Part shown: piece after piece, positions 56,508 through 64,000 of the stretch
Numbering within the stretch: the stretch's first letter is position 1
Layout of the letters: the number at the start of each line of letters is the position of its first letter
From: Verrucomicrobiota bacterium
GTDB lineage: Bacteria > Verrucomicrobiota > Verrucomicrobiia > Chthoniobacterales > JAFAMB01
Assembly (NCBI GenBank): GCA_019239825.1
Contig: JAFAZK010000247.1
Location: 1 to 64,000 of the forward strand
Length of the DNA: 64,000 nucleotides
Direction: 5' to 3'
Notes under the pieces: model-generated
What the model was told of the DNA's origin: nothing
Database searches by the model: none
Seen by the model: the letters and a program-made list of their open reading frames with translations, nothing else
Position numbers and translations under genes: made by a program

Positions 56508-58605
56508 GTAGTCGATTTGAAGCAGCTTGAAACTCGACCGCCAGCTCCCCCCTGGGCCTTTCCCGGACAGCTACATTGGGCAGCGATTTCTTCTTTTGGC
56601 GTTTCATGTAGGCACTGTTCAATACAACGCCTAGTACTTCAGTACCAAGATTGTGCAAAGCTTCCTTCGTTTTGAACACCATTGAACGAGGAGACCGGCG
56701 GTGTTGGGCTACAATAATGGCGGCTTCCGCCAGCTCACAAATCACCAAGGAATCGTCTGATGGCCCGAGCGGGGGACAGTCGAAGATTACCACATCAAAC
56801 CACTCCTTCGCGTTGTTGACCAATTCAACGTATTTCAGTGAAGCAAAGAGCTTCATCGGGCCGGTTGGTGATGAGCCTGAGCCGCTGGTAATAACAAATA
56901 AGTTTGGAGTACCGCTATCCCGAATGATTTCTTCGAAAGATTTTTCCCCGCTCACGTAATCGCTGAGACCGACTCGGTTATCGAGTCCGAAAAACTTATG
57001 TTGGGCGGGATGGTGCAGATCCGCATCGATAACTAAAGTTTGCTGCTCACTGGCTGCGTAAGCCGCTGCTAACTTTGCTGTTGTCATCGACCTACCCGTC
57101 CCGGAGCCGCTGCCTAGCACCGTCAGCACAGAAGCGGCCACTCTCTGGCGCGCGGTCTGGACGTTCGTCTTTAGTACTTGAAATGCCTCGTCACTCGGAT
57201 CGTGCCAAGCTACTCTCGATGCCTCACCCTTAGGTTTCGGAATTACCGCCAGCAGAGGAAGGCGAAACCGTTTCTCAACCTCTTTTGGCGTTTTTATGCT
57301 CCTATCCAAGGTCCCGGCCAGCAAAGCTAACAGAATCCCAAGCAGCAGGCCGACGGCTCCGCCACCCAAAAGAATGAGAGAATTGCTAATACCCTCACTT
57401 CTCGAAGCGTTTGCTGCCGGTCTCCTGATCACCGCGGCCTTAGGCTGTTTCGCGGTCTCGGTTGTTACGGATTCTAGCTTGGCTTTTGTCGTTGCCAGAG
57501 CTGCCTGCGCCGCATCGTAGCGTTGCTTGGCCTCAAGGTATTGAGCGTTGGCCTCCTTTCTTTGTTGTCTGTTTTGGTTTGCGTTGAGGTTCGTCTCAAG
57601 GGCGACTAAATTTTCCTCAGCGGCTGCTAGTTGAGCGGATAACGCTTTTCTAATATTGGCGACCTCATGACGTATCTGTTCTTCGATCGCGTCAATCTGC
57701 CCCTGAATATTGCGTACGTCGGGGTGGTTGCGGCCGAGGCCGGAGCTCAGCAAGCGACCCTTCTCTACCAAAGCATTTTCATGAAGCGGCAACTTCTGCT
57801 CGAGCACCGGGTCGTTCAAATTCAACAGACCCACTGACTCTACCAAATTGTCGGACTGCAAATGGTCCAGCGCATCCAGTCGGCTTTTGAGGTTCGCTAT
57901 GTTCGCTTGAATTTCCTTCACCTTGTCCGCGCCAATCGGAGTTGTTGATTCTTCTGGCTGCAAGGAAGTATCACTACTGTCCGGGTTCGGATCTATGTAG
58001 CCCGCCGCGGTTCTTAGCCGAGCTGTTTCGGCGAACAGCTTACTGACACCAGTTTCCGAGTGCCGCAAATCGTTCTGTAATTGTTCCAACTGCTTGTCGG
58101 AGGTCGCTTGCTGCTGCGAGGCTTGGTAATCGACAAATTCTTGAGCAATGGTGGTAGCGAGAAGGATTGCGTCTTGCGGACTACTGCTTGAGACGCTGAA
58201 CCGCATTGAGTGCGGGGACACTACATCAGGAATGATCAAGCCAGCCAATTTGTCGTAAGCGGTGTCTAGAGAAAGCTCGGCGCCATTTTCGGACCATTTC
58301 CTCTGCAGATCCAACTGCCGAATAACCGGATCTAGCACTTCGTGGCTAAAAATGGACTCGAGTTGGCTTTCAGCCAGATTCGAGTCCTTCGTAGATTCGG
58401 TAGTTGAGTCTTTGGCGGCAAATTGCTGGAGGTTGTCCGGTTGGACATCGATTGTCGCAGACGCAGTATAGTTCGACGGACGTAAATAGGTGAAGATGGC
58501 GGCACCGCCGAGAGTCAGGAGAAAAACAGAGATTACCAATCCAACCCGACCCCGGATGATGCACCAATGATCGAGATGCGATGTGGCATCAAGCAAGGCA
58601 TTCAT
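56488..58605 (-). CDS. Exopolysaccharide chain-length regulator with BY-kinase-like domain (Wzc-like)
   Basis: A 705-residue polysaccharide co-polymerase. It has an N-terminal Wzz domain with TM1 (about 21-41), a long periplasmic region rich in coiled coil (about 150-395, including EENLVALETNLNANQNRQ), TM2 (about 407-431) and a cytoplasmic kinase-like ATPase. Walker A' is LVIDADLHHP (D527, D529) and Walker B is VVIFDCPP (D609). The Walker A loop, however, reads GSGTGRSMT: the essential Lys is Arg505. The usual C-terminal Tyr cluster is missing, with only one terminal Tyr. The domain may bind nucleotide poorly or not autophosphorylate. The export gene follows by overlap. Confidence 0.85.
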   Translation of the reverse strand: MNALLDATSHLDHWCIIRGRVGLVISVFLLTLGGAAIFTYLRPSNYTASATIDVQPDNLQQFAAKDSTTESTKDSNLAESQLESIFSHEVLDPVIRQLDLQRKWSENGAELSLDTAYDKLAGLIIPDVVSPHSMRFSVSSSSPQDAILLATTIAQEFVDYQASQQQATSDKQLEQLQNDLRHSETGVSKLFAETARLRTAAGYIDPNPDSSDTSLQPEESTTPIGADKVKEIQANIANLKSRLDALDHLQSDNLVESVGLLNLNDPVLEQKLPLHENALVEKGRLLSSGLGRNHPDVRNIQGQIDAIEEQIRHEVANIRKALSAQLAAAEENLVALETNLNANQNRQQRKEANAQYLEAKQRYDAAQAALATTKAKLESVTTETAKQPKAAVIRRPAANASRSEGISNSLILLGGGAVGLLLGILLALLAGTLDRSIKTPKEVEKRFRLPLLAVIPKPKGEASRVAWHDPSDEAFQVLKTNVQTARQRVAASVLTVLGSGSGTGRSMTTAKLAAAYAASEQQTLVIDADLHHPAQHKFFGLDNRVGLSDYVSGEKSFEEIIRDSGTPNLFVITSGSGSSPTGPMKLFASLKYVELVNNAKEWFDVVIFDCPPLGPSDDSLVICELAEAAIIVAQHRRSPRSMVFKTKEALHNLGTEVLGVVLNSAYMKRQKKKSLPNVAVRERPRGELAVEFQAASNRLRGDDAY

Positions 58606-58640
58606 GTAAAAAAGCGGGTCAAGGCGGTGGAAACTGGAAG

Positions 58641-58646
58641 ATTATA
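58641..58646 (-). promoter_or_regulatory. TATAAT -10 element for the exopolysaccharide operon
   Basis: A perfect TATAAT on the minus strand lies 36 bp upstream of the kinase-like gene ATG, in an AT-rich 186-bp spacer. A weak -35 candidate (TTGTCG) lies 19 bp further upstream. The leader would be about 30 nt. Confidence 0.4.
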
Positions 58647-58791
58647 TCATAGAACTAATTTATATCGACAACGAGGTACTAACAAAATAGCGGATCATAA
58701 ATAACAAATTTGCTTCCGGTAATTTTGAGGGGAATACTTACCGAATTGCAGCTAATAATTTCCATATTTACCCTATTGGTTGCCAATTAGC

Positions 58792-59385
58792 TTAGTTTGG
58801 TTCTAAATCTCTGATCGCGTGAAGCGCGCCGCCCCGCCACTCGAAAAGCTCGGTTGAGACCGGCCATACGCTGTTATGGTAAATCCCCCGCAAGGGAATG
58901 GAGAACTGCTCCATGTTACTGCCTAACCGCGGGAACAGAAACACGGTTTGACGATTGGGCACGCATGCCAGGCAGTCCTTTCCTAAAAGGTTCTCGAAAC
59001 GGTCCGTAAAGCCAGGCGTTAACAAAACGGAGGAAAGGGCTGGGTCCTGGTTTTCAAGCCGAATGGCCACAATTACCCCGTGCCGGTCACGAATAATTTT
59101 TGGGCTGATTTGTTTCAGGATCGATTGAGCGTATGCGACCGCTAACGTGCGCAGCTCAGAAATCGTTAGGCGGGGAGGATCCGGGAGTGGTGTGACTTTG
59201 CCGTCGGTTTCATCGTAGTAACCCAAAACCGTTTTGGCGGACCCGTCGATAGCTTCGGATACCGGCGTTCTATAAAAGTAGGGATCCAGAATGATCACGG
59301 ATTCAGCCACTGTGGGGTGGGTCAGTTGGAACGAGAGAAGAAGCAAAAGGGCGAGAATGCTGCGGGCTCTCGTCCTCGTACTCAT
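58792..59385 (-). CDS. Secreted hypothetical protein
   Basis: From the ATG at 59385 (MSTRTRARSILALLLLL) this is a 197-residue exported protein with a clear signal peptide (about 1-27). The frame extends upstream to 59628, but that stretch is repeat sequence and arginine-rich, so the later start is preferred. The mature part has IILDPYFYRTP, ISELRTLAVAYAQSILKQISPK and a VSTELFEWRGGALHAIRDLEPN end. I recognise no family. The Arg-rich signal n-region (STRTRARS) is encoded by a GAGTACGAGGACGAG tract that is one arm of a palindrome. Confidence 0.65.
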   Translation of the reverse strand: MSTRTRARSILALLLLLSFQLTHPTVAESVIILDPYFYRTPVSEAIDGSAKTVLGYYDETDGKVTPLPDPPRLTISELRTLAVAYAQSILKQISPKIIRDRHGVIVAIRLENQDPALSSVLLTPGFTDRFENLLGKDCLACVPNRQTVFLFPRLGSNMEQFSIPLRGIYHNSVWPVSTELFEWRGGALHAIRDLEPN

Positions 59386-59542
59386 CCCCGAATTCTGTGG
59401 CGCGGCGTGATGGAGTCGTGGAATTCCGCTTTCCGTCGGTGTTGTGTCTCTGCTGTGATTAGTGTCAAATCGCTTGGACGACTTAGGCCGAAATCCACGA
59501 CTCTCGCCGAACAATCGCTTTCGAGGACGCGGACGAGTACGA
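59370..59542. repeat. Palindrome with TCGTCCTCGTACTC arms
   Basis: TCGTCCTCGTACTC (59370-59383) faces GAGGACGCGGACGAGTACGA (59523-59542), the same motif family as the AATCGTCCTCG arms at 12.6, 45.1 and 55.6 kb. The left arm overlaps the first codons of the secreted hypothetical gene. GTGATGGAGTCGTGG-type simple repeats lie next to it. Confidence 0.65.
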
Positions 59543-59626
59543 ACTACCCAATGCGCCACAATCCAAACCCTTATCGTTCGGCGGGATTTGAAGTTTGGGA
59601 GCGACCGCGTACTTCTATAGCTCAAC

Positions 59627-60223
59627 ATGATTGCTTTTCTGGATGGTGAGCTAGCCGAGGCTTGGCCGACTCAGGTTATTGTTTCTGTACACGGGGTTGG
59701 TTACTTGGCGCAAATTCCGCTCTCCAGTTTTGAACACCTGCCTCAAGTGGGTCAGAGGGTGCGGTTGCTGACTCATCTGGTAGTACGCGAAGACGCGCAT
59801 CTTTTGTTCGGATTTCTGAGCTCTGGGGAGAGGGACCTGTTCCGTTTGTTGCTTCAACACGTAACCGGAGTGGGCCCAAAGCTGGCCTTGGCCGTGCTTA
59901 GCGGCATGAGCGTTTCCCAATTCAAGGCCGCAGTTGTGCACCAGGATATCGCAGGGTTGGCCAGAATCAGCGGCCTCGGGAAGAAAACCGCGGAACGAAT
60001 CGTTCTAGAACTTAAGGATAAGGTGGGTGTCGCCGCGGCCTGGGAAGCAGCGGCTGCCGGCCGGCAAGATGGCGCCGGGAAGGTGAATGATGCTGTGCTT
60101 GCATTGATCTCGCTGGGTTTTAAGCAGGTTGAAGCCCAAAAAGCGCTCCGCGAGGTGCACGATGCCGGTGAGCAATTGGAGACGGATGAGCTCGTACGTC
60201 GAGCCCTGAAAAAACTCGCGTGA
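59627..60223 (+). CDS. ruvA: Holliday junction branch-migration protein RuvA
   Basis: Tetrameric protein that binds Holliday junctions and loads RuvB. The 198-residue length is normal. An OB-fold N-domain (1-62), two helix-hairpin-helix motifs (VTGVGPKLALAVLSG near 79-93; ISGLGKKTAERIVLELKDK near 114-132) and the C-terminal UBA-like RuvB-binding domain (DAVLALISLGFKQVEAQKALRE) are visible. ruvB and ruvC are not adjacent. The downstream 441-residue gene starts with a GTG that overlaps the ruvA stop (GTGA). Confidence 0.94.
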   Translation: MIAFLDGELAEAWPTQVIVSVHGVGYLAQIPLSSFEHLPQVGQRVRLLTHLVVREDAHLLFGFLSSGERDLFRLLLQHVTGVGPKLALAVLSGMSVSQFKAAVVHQDIAGLARISGLGKKTAERIVLELKDKVGVAAAWEAAAAGRQDGAGKVNDAVLALISLGFKQVEAQKALREVHDAGEQLETDELVRRALKKLA

Positions 60224-61545
60224 GTGCCGAGAGCACATTGAATTCAATCGAGCTGGAGCGGGCCCGTGCGGTTCTCCAAAGCATGCCCTCGACCGGCCTC
60301 TTTGCCGGTAAAGAATGGCTGGTTTCTCCCGAGCCATTTCTCCTTTCGGCGGACGTGGTTGACCAGCTAGAACGCCTCGGGCACTGGCTATTCAAGTTCG
60401 TTCGAGCTACCAATCAATTGTATTTCCAAAGCTGTACGGGCAAAAAGCCGAGCTGGATCAAAGAATACTTTGAAGCTGGGAAACCTCCGGATCTTATTCG
60501 GGTCGCGCGTGCCAATCCAGATGTCCTCCCCGCCGTGATTCGGCCGGACATCATTCTCACTGAGCAGGGGTGGACCATTACCGAACTGGATTCAGTTCCG
60601 GGCGGTATCGGCCTGACCGATTGGCTGAATCGGACGTACAGCGATCTGGGATTCGATGTCATTGGGACCCGCGACGGGATGGTCGACGGGTTTGGACGGA
60701 TTTTCCCAAAAGGAGTGATCGCCGTATCCGATGAGTCAGCGACCTATCGCCCGGAAATGCAATTTTTGGCGGAGCGGTTGCACTCGCTGCGAAGTTCGGA
60801 CTGGGAAGTAGTACGCGCCGAGGATTGGGAATTTCCTCAAGAGGTGCCGGTGTACCGTTTCTTCGAACTGTTCGATCTCGGAAAACTGCGATACAAAGAC
60901 CGGCTGTTTGACGGGATCCTGAAAGGGAATCTCCAAGTCACTCCACCGCTCAAGCCGTTCCTGGAAGAAAAATTGGCGTTTGGTTTGTTCTGGTCGAGGC
61001 CCCTGACCCAGTTCTGGCGGCGTGGACTGAGTGATCGCCATTGGCGGTTGCTGCGCCGATTCTTTCCCCACACGTGGATTTTAGATCCGACCCCTTTGCC
61101 GCATAACGCGGTGATTCCTGGTCTCGAGGTACAGGATTGGAACGAGCTGAAGGAATTCAGCCAAAAGCAACGGGAGCTGGTTCTAAAAATCAGCGGGTTC
61201 TCTGAGCGGGCTTGGGGCAGCCGAGGTGTGTTTATCGCACCCGATTTGCCGCATCACATTTGGGCGGAACAAATCGAAAAGGCGTTGGCAGCTTTTTCGT
61301 CGAATCCATTTATTTTGCAGCGGTTCTATCGAGGTGGCCTCTTCGAACAGAAATACTTGGATGTGCAAACCGGGGAGATCCGGATTCTTCGAGGGAGAGT
61401 TCGCCTTTGTCCTTATTACTTCGTGGTTTCTCCGCGAGACGTAGTTCTGGGGGGCGTTCTTGCGACCATTGTTCCGCCCGATAAGAAGATCGTGCACGGA
61501 ATGCGAGACGCCATCATGGTGCCCGCGGCGGTAGCGCCGGGGTAG
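60220..61545 (+). CDS. Hypothetical protein, ATP-grasp-like
   Basis: A 441-residue soluble protein that I do not recognise as a named family. The middle part (RPDIILTEQGWTITELD, then SVPGGIGLTDWLN near 112-142) and a later stretch (LVLKISGFSERAWGSRGVFI, then FILQRFYRGG near 335-375) have the look of an ATP-grasp fold, including a nucleotide-binding Lys and a glycine-rich loop. Circularly permuted ATP-grasp enzymes of the glutathionylspermidine-synthase type are one guess. Substrate is unknown. The GTG start overlaps the ruvA stop, so it is translationally coupled to a DNA-repair gene. Confidence 0.6.
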   Translation: MSAESTLNSIELERARAVLQSMPSTGLFAGKEWLVSPEPFLLSADVVDQLERLGHWLFKFVRATNQLYFQSCTGKKPSWIKEYFEAGKPPDLIRVARANPDVLPAVIRPDIILTEQGWTITELDSVPGGIGLTDWLNRTYSDLGFDVIGTRDGMVDGFGRIFPKGVIAVSDESATYRPEMQFLAERLHSLRSSDWEVVRAEDWEFPQEVPVYRFFELFDLGKLRYKDRLFDGILKGNLQVTPPLKPFLEEKLAFGLFWSRPLTQFWRRGLSDRHWRLLRRFFPHTWILDPTPLPHNAVIPGLEVQDWNELKEFSQKQRELVLKISGFSERAWGSRGVFIAPDLPHHIWAEQIEKALAAFSSNPFILQRFYRGGLFEQKYLDVQTGEIRILRGRVRLCPYYFVVSPRDVVLGGVLATIVPPDKKIVHGMRDAIMVPAAVAPG

Positions 61546-61595
61546 GGCAGCATCGACCCTCGCCTTCTGAGGCGTCGGGATGCAGTCTGTGGTAG

Positions 61596-62180
61596 GTGAA
61601 CTTCGCTGCTCTTTCAGCCTGTGCTACTCTGCGTGGATTGAGAACTGAACGAGCCATTTTTCTGATTTCAACCACTCAGGGGGCAGGCAAATCCACCGTC
61701 GGAAGAGCGCTGGCTGAGCGTTTTGCGCGCGGCGTTTACATCGAAGCCGATCTCGTCCAGCGAATGATCGTTTCAGGGGGTGTGTGGCCCGATCCACCTG
61801 AACCGAAGGGCGAGGCGCTTCGTCAGCTTCGCCAGCGCGCTCTTCGGTCGGCCATGTTGGCAGATTCGTTCTTCGAAGCGGGGTTCACTGTTGTCATCGA
61901 TGACATCGCGATCGGTGATCAATTCGATATCTATCGAAACGGAATTCGTAGCCGCCCCTTTCTGTTGGTCAATCTCGTTCCATCGCTTGAGGTTCAGGAA
62001 AGAAGGAACAAAGAGCGACCCAACAAGAATGTGTTTCATCCCTGGGGTCCAATACTTGATCGTGCGATGCGTGAATCAATGTGCGACGTCGGAATGTGGC
62101 TCGACAATTCCGCTCTCAGCGTGACGGAAACCGTGGACGAGATCCTGCGCCGAGCCTGGGCCGAGGCTTTGCTGTCGTGA
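61596..62180 (+). CDS. P-loop kinase-like NTPase (chloramphenicol/adenylylsulfate-kinase-like fold)
   Basis: A 194-residue P-loop protein with Walker A STTQGAGKSTVGRALA near 25-40, then a VVIDDIA Walker-B-like segment near 99-105. A lid region is rich in Arg (QERRNKERPNKNVFHP). The pattern fits small-molecule or zeta-toxin/Cpt-like kinases. The substrate is unknown. The start is unclear: GTG at 61596 is used, but a TTG at 61638 (LRTERAIFL) would begin right before the first strand. It follows the ATP-grasp-like gene by 50 bp. Confidence 0.65.
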   Translation: MNFAALSACATLRGLRTERAIFLISTTQGAGKSTVGRALAERFARGVYIEADLVQRMIVSGGVWPDPPEPKGEALRQLRQRALRSAMLADSFFEAGFTVVIDDIAIGDQFDIYRNGIRSRPFLLVNLVPSLEVQERRNKERPNKNVFHPWGPILDRAMRESMCDVGMWLDNSALSVTETVDEILRRAWAEALLS

Positions 62181-62273
62181 GCCATTCCTGTGCCGGTGGA
62201 GTTAGGTTGATGTCGACCAATCCTTCCTCCACGAAAATTAGGGCCTGCAGGACGACGTATGACGCCCGTATCG

Positions 62274-62503
62274 CCTGGAGGGGAGCCGCTTTGGAGCGTC
62301 TCTGGCCACCCTCGTAGCCTTCGCCTCAATGTTGGTCCCGCGGAAACGTGCGAAAACAAGCGGCTCCCGCGAACGTCTAAGAGCGTTGCCACACCGTGGG
62401 TCATTCGCGGGAGCCGCCTGTTAAAAACCCGTCTTGTACATACCGAGCGCCGAAAAGAAATATTGTGCGGTGGTCTCAGACGTGCCAAAGCGGCTCCCCT
62501 CCA
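62274..62503. repeat. Palindromic GGAGCCGC element, copy H (near-identical to E)
   Basis: CCTGGAGGGGAGCCGCTTTGG (62274-62294 region) faces CCAAAGCGGCTCCCCTCC (about 62485-62502), with the same interior as copy E. By eye the two are about 90 percent identical over 230 bp. It separates the convergent P-loop kinase and oxidoreductase genes. Small frames inside it are not supported as genes. Confidence 0.85.
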
Positions 62504-62551
62504 AGGCCTTGGGAGCAAAGACATTATTCGCGGTTTGGAACCTTTCGAGAC

Positions 62552-63586
62552 CTACGCAATCTCGATCTCGCGACCCTGATCGATCGAATCCGCGACGGCT
62601 TGGACCACCTTCATGTACTCCAACCCTTCGCCGAAACCGGGTTGAGGTAAGATCCCGCCTGGCGACCGGACGGCGGCAATGAAATCGGCTTCGACGCGCC
62701 AGGCTTGTTCGAGTTCCGGGGGGATCGGGATGACTGCCGGTCCCGAATCGCCCAATTGTGCACCGGTTATCACGTCTTTTGAGAAATCGTATGCTAACCG
62801 TCCCCGGCTACCGTAGAGCTCTAATCGATCGGGAGCAGGGAACGGGACAATTCCGCTGAATTCCAGGACGCCCTCCGTGCCGTTGCCAAATGTGCAAAGG
62901 ACGGTCACCATGTCCGGGATACGAACTTCATAAGTCTGCCGTAAAGGCGCGATGGTTTTCCGGTGTGCTACGAGGCTGGAGATTCGACCGAACCAGCGTT
63001 GAAGGACTTCCGCGTAAATCCCGAGAGTGAGGACGTTCAGACCCGAATATTCATCTCGTTGCCGCCAGTGCGGGGGTTCGTCTGGGTCTAAGTAATCTCC
63101 CGTGAAACTATGCAGACGGAGGTGGTGCGGTCGCCCGACGTATTCGTCGGCCAGCAGTTTCTGGATCATTCGGCTTCCCCGCAAGCCGTGTGGCGGCGGG
63201 CAGAGCATGGTGACCAGATGCGGATGACGTTGTACAGCCGCGCACATCTCTTCGGCTTCTGTCAAATTCATCGCCATCCTGGCCTGACAGAACACATGTT
63301 TTCCCGCCTCCAGCGCAGAAACTGCAATCGTGGCGTGCAAATAGGGTGGTGTCCCAATCCAGATGATATCAACGTCCGCCTCAGCGACCAATTCGGCCCA
63401 ATTGGCATAAGGTTTCGCTTCCGGAAGAACGTCAGAACAAAACTTTTCGGAGCTTTCGTAGCTAGAATTGCAGACACCCACAATTTTTACATCTTCGATC
63501 TGATTCAGTGCGGGGATATGGCGTTTTCTGACGATATTTCCGGCACCGACTATTCCTATCCTCAACTTGGTGTGGCGTGATTGCAT
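62552..63586 (-). CDS. Gfo/Idh/MocA-family oxidoreductase
   Basis: An NAD(P)-dependent sugar or inositol-type dehydrogenase of 344 residues from the ATG at 63586 (a TTG at 63604 is possible). The Rossmann motif is GIVGAGNIVRKRHIPAL near 10-26, followed by the usual EAGKHVFCQARMAMN block, where EKP is replaced by QAR, and the C-terminal alpha/beta domain (HLRLHSFTGDYLDPDEPPHWR). Loss of the common EKP lysine is notable because that Lys contacts the cofactor/substrate. The substrate is unknown. Confidence 0.85.
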   Translation of the reverse strand: MQSRHTKLRIGIVGAGNIVRKRHIPALNQIEDVKIVGVCNSSYESSEKFCSDVLPEAKPYANWAELVAEADVDIIWIGTPPYLHATIAVSALEAGKHVFCQARMAMNLTEAEEMCAAVQRHPHLVTMLCPPPHGLRGSRMIQKLLADEYVGRPHHLRLHSFTGDYLDPDEPPHWRQRDEYSGLNVLTLGIYAEVLQRWFGRISSLVAHRKTIAPLRQTYEVRIPDMVTVLCTFGNGTEGVLEFSGIVPFPAPDRLELYGSRGRLAYDFSKDVITGAQLGDSGPAVIPIPPELEQAWRVEADFIAAVRSPGGILPQPGFGEGLEYMKVVQAVADSIDQGREIEIA

Positions 63587-63664
63587 GAGGTGACCGTTAG
63601 ACAAAGTTCACGGCGTGTTTGTTTAAGTCACTGGCAGAATTAGGATTATGAAGGGGGCGCACGC

Positions 63665-64000
63665 TCAAAGATAGGCAAGCTGTCGCGGGCGTTGCTGGCT
63701 GCGGGGTGCGCAAATCCGTTGTACGCATTGTTCCCAGGTTTCGTCTCCTCGCAGGATCTCGATTTCGACACGTAAATAGTACACCGGAAGCGGTAATGGA
63801 CCGATAGTTGGGAAGCGAACCGCGTCCTTTTCGGTAGTCACCACGGCGCTGACGTCACGCTTCACGCAGCGCTGAAGGAAGCTCTGGAGCTCAGCTTCCG
63901 TGTACCGATGGTGGTCAGCGAATTTACGCGAAAGCTCGATGCGTGCCCCCAGATATCGGAGCCCGTTTTCAAAGCTTTCTGGGGCGGCAATCCCACAAAC
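63665..64000 (-). CDS. lpxK: Tetraacyldisaccharide 4'-kinase, C-terminal part (cut by window edge)
   Basis: The last 111 codons of lpxK, which phosphorylates the 4' position of the lipid A disaccharide at the inner membrane. The frame runs open to the window end (64000). It includes CGIAAPESFENGL, the FADHHRYTEAEL block, VVTTEKDAVRFP and PVYYLRVEIEIL, all conserved in the LpxK C-terminal half. The P-loop start of the enzyme lies outside. It supports a Gram-negative outer membrane. Confidence 0.9.
   Translation of the reverse strand, partial: VCGIAAPESFENGLRYLGARIELSRKFADHHRYTEAELQSFLQRCVKRDVSAVVTTEKDAVRFPTIGPLPLPVYYLRVEIEILRGDETWEQCVQRICAPRSQQRPRQLAYL

Overview
The window reads as a contiguous chromosomal piece of a free-living Gram-negative bacterium, most likely a soil Verrucomicrobium (Spartobacteria/Chthoniobacter-like). 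The assignment is an inference. It rests on a C-terminal lpxK fragment (lipid A), a lipoprotein and exopolysaccharide genes, a DUF2760-Hsp70-Hsp70 cluster of the kind seen in Planctomycetes/Verrucomicrobia, a trehalose treY-treZ-glgX cluster, a eukaryotic-type UDPGP pyrophosphorylase and spacers packed with short palindromes. No rRNA, tRNA, CRISPR array, prophage or transposase gene was found.

Layout. 1-3.6 kb: KDPG/KHG aldolase, a small frameshifted gene, a membrane-protein/winged-helix regulator pair and ispH. 3.7-12.6 kb: trehalose/glycogen metabolism (treY, treZ, glgX on minus; UDP-glucose pyrophosphorylase on plus). 12.8-16 kb: hypothetical membrane protein, glutaredoxin-like protein, glutaminyl-cyclase-like M28 protein and parB. 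16-19.3 kb: MFS transporter, lipoate ligase-like protein and a cNMP-domain histidine kinase. 19.7-23.6 kb: metG, a TPR protein and a PpiD-like protein. 23.8-36.2 kb: a minus-strand complex I operon running nuoD-(lipoprotein)-E-F-G-H-I-J-K-L-M-N, without nuoA/B/C. 36.4 kb: a divergent NDH-2 gene. 37.8-43.8 kb: two large Hsp70-family proteins and DUF2760. 44-49.3 kb: a UbiA-family prenyltransferase and cobalamin-dependent metH. 49.4-54 kb: a tiny Cys/His/Tyr-rich secreted peptide, lysA, folD and gnd. 54.6-58.6 kb: moaE-pgsA, then an exopolysaccharide export protein and chain-length regulator/BY-kinase. 58.8-64 kb: secreted hypothetical, ruvA, an ATP-grasp-like orphan, a P-loop kinase, a Gfo/Idh/MocA oxidoreductase and the end of lpxK.

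Two signals stand out. First, the nuoD/ndh divergent spacer carries a perfect 18-bp Rex-type operator (TTGTGAAA-AC-TTTCACAA), which suggests NADH/NAD+-responsive control of both NADH dehydrogenases. Second, at least eight spacers carry members of one palindromic repeat family (core GGAGGGGAGCCGCTTT / GGCGGCTCCCG, often inside outer AATCGTCCTCG-type arms). Many other spacers are palindromes with their own private arm sequences, several starting inside the neighbouring stop codon. Two copies bracket moaE-pgsA in inverted orientation, and one spacer holds two nested copies. No mobilising enzyme is present here, so the family behaves like MITE/REP elements of unknown driver.
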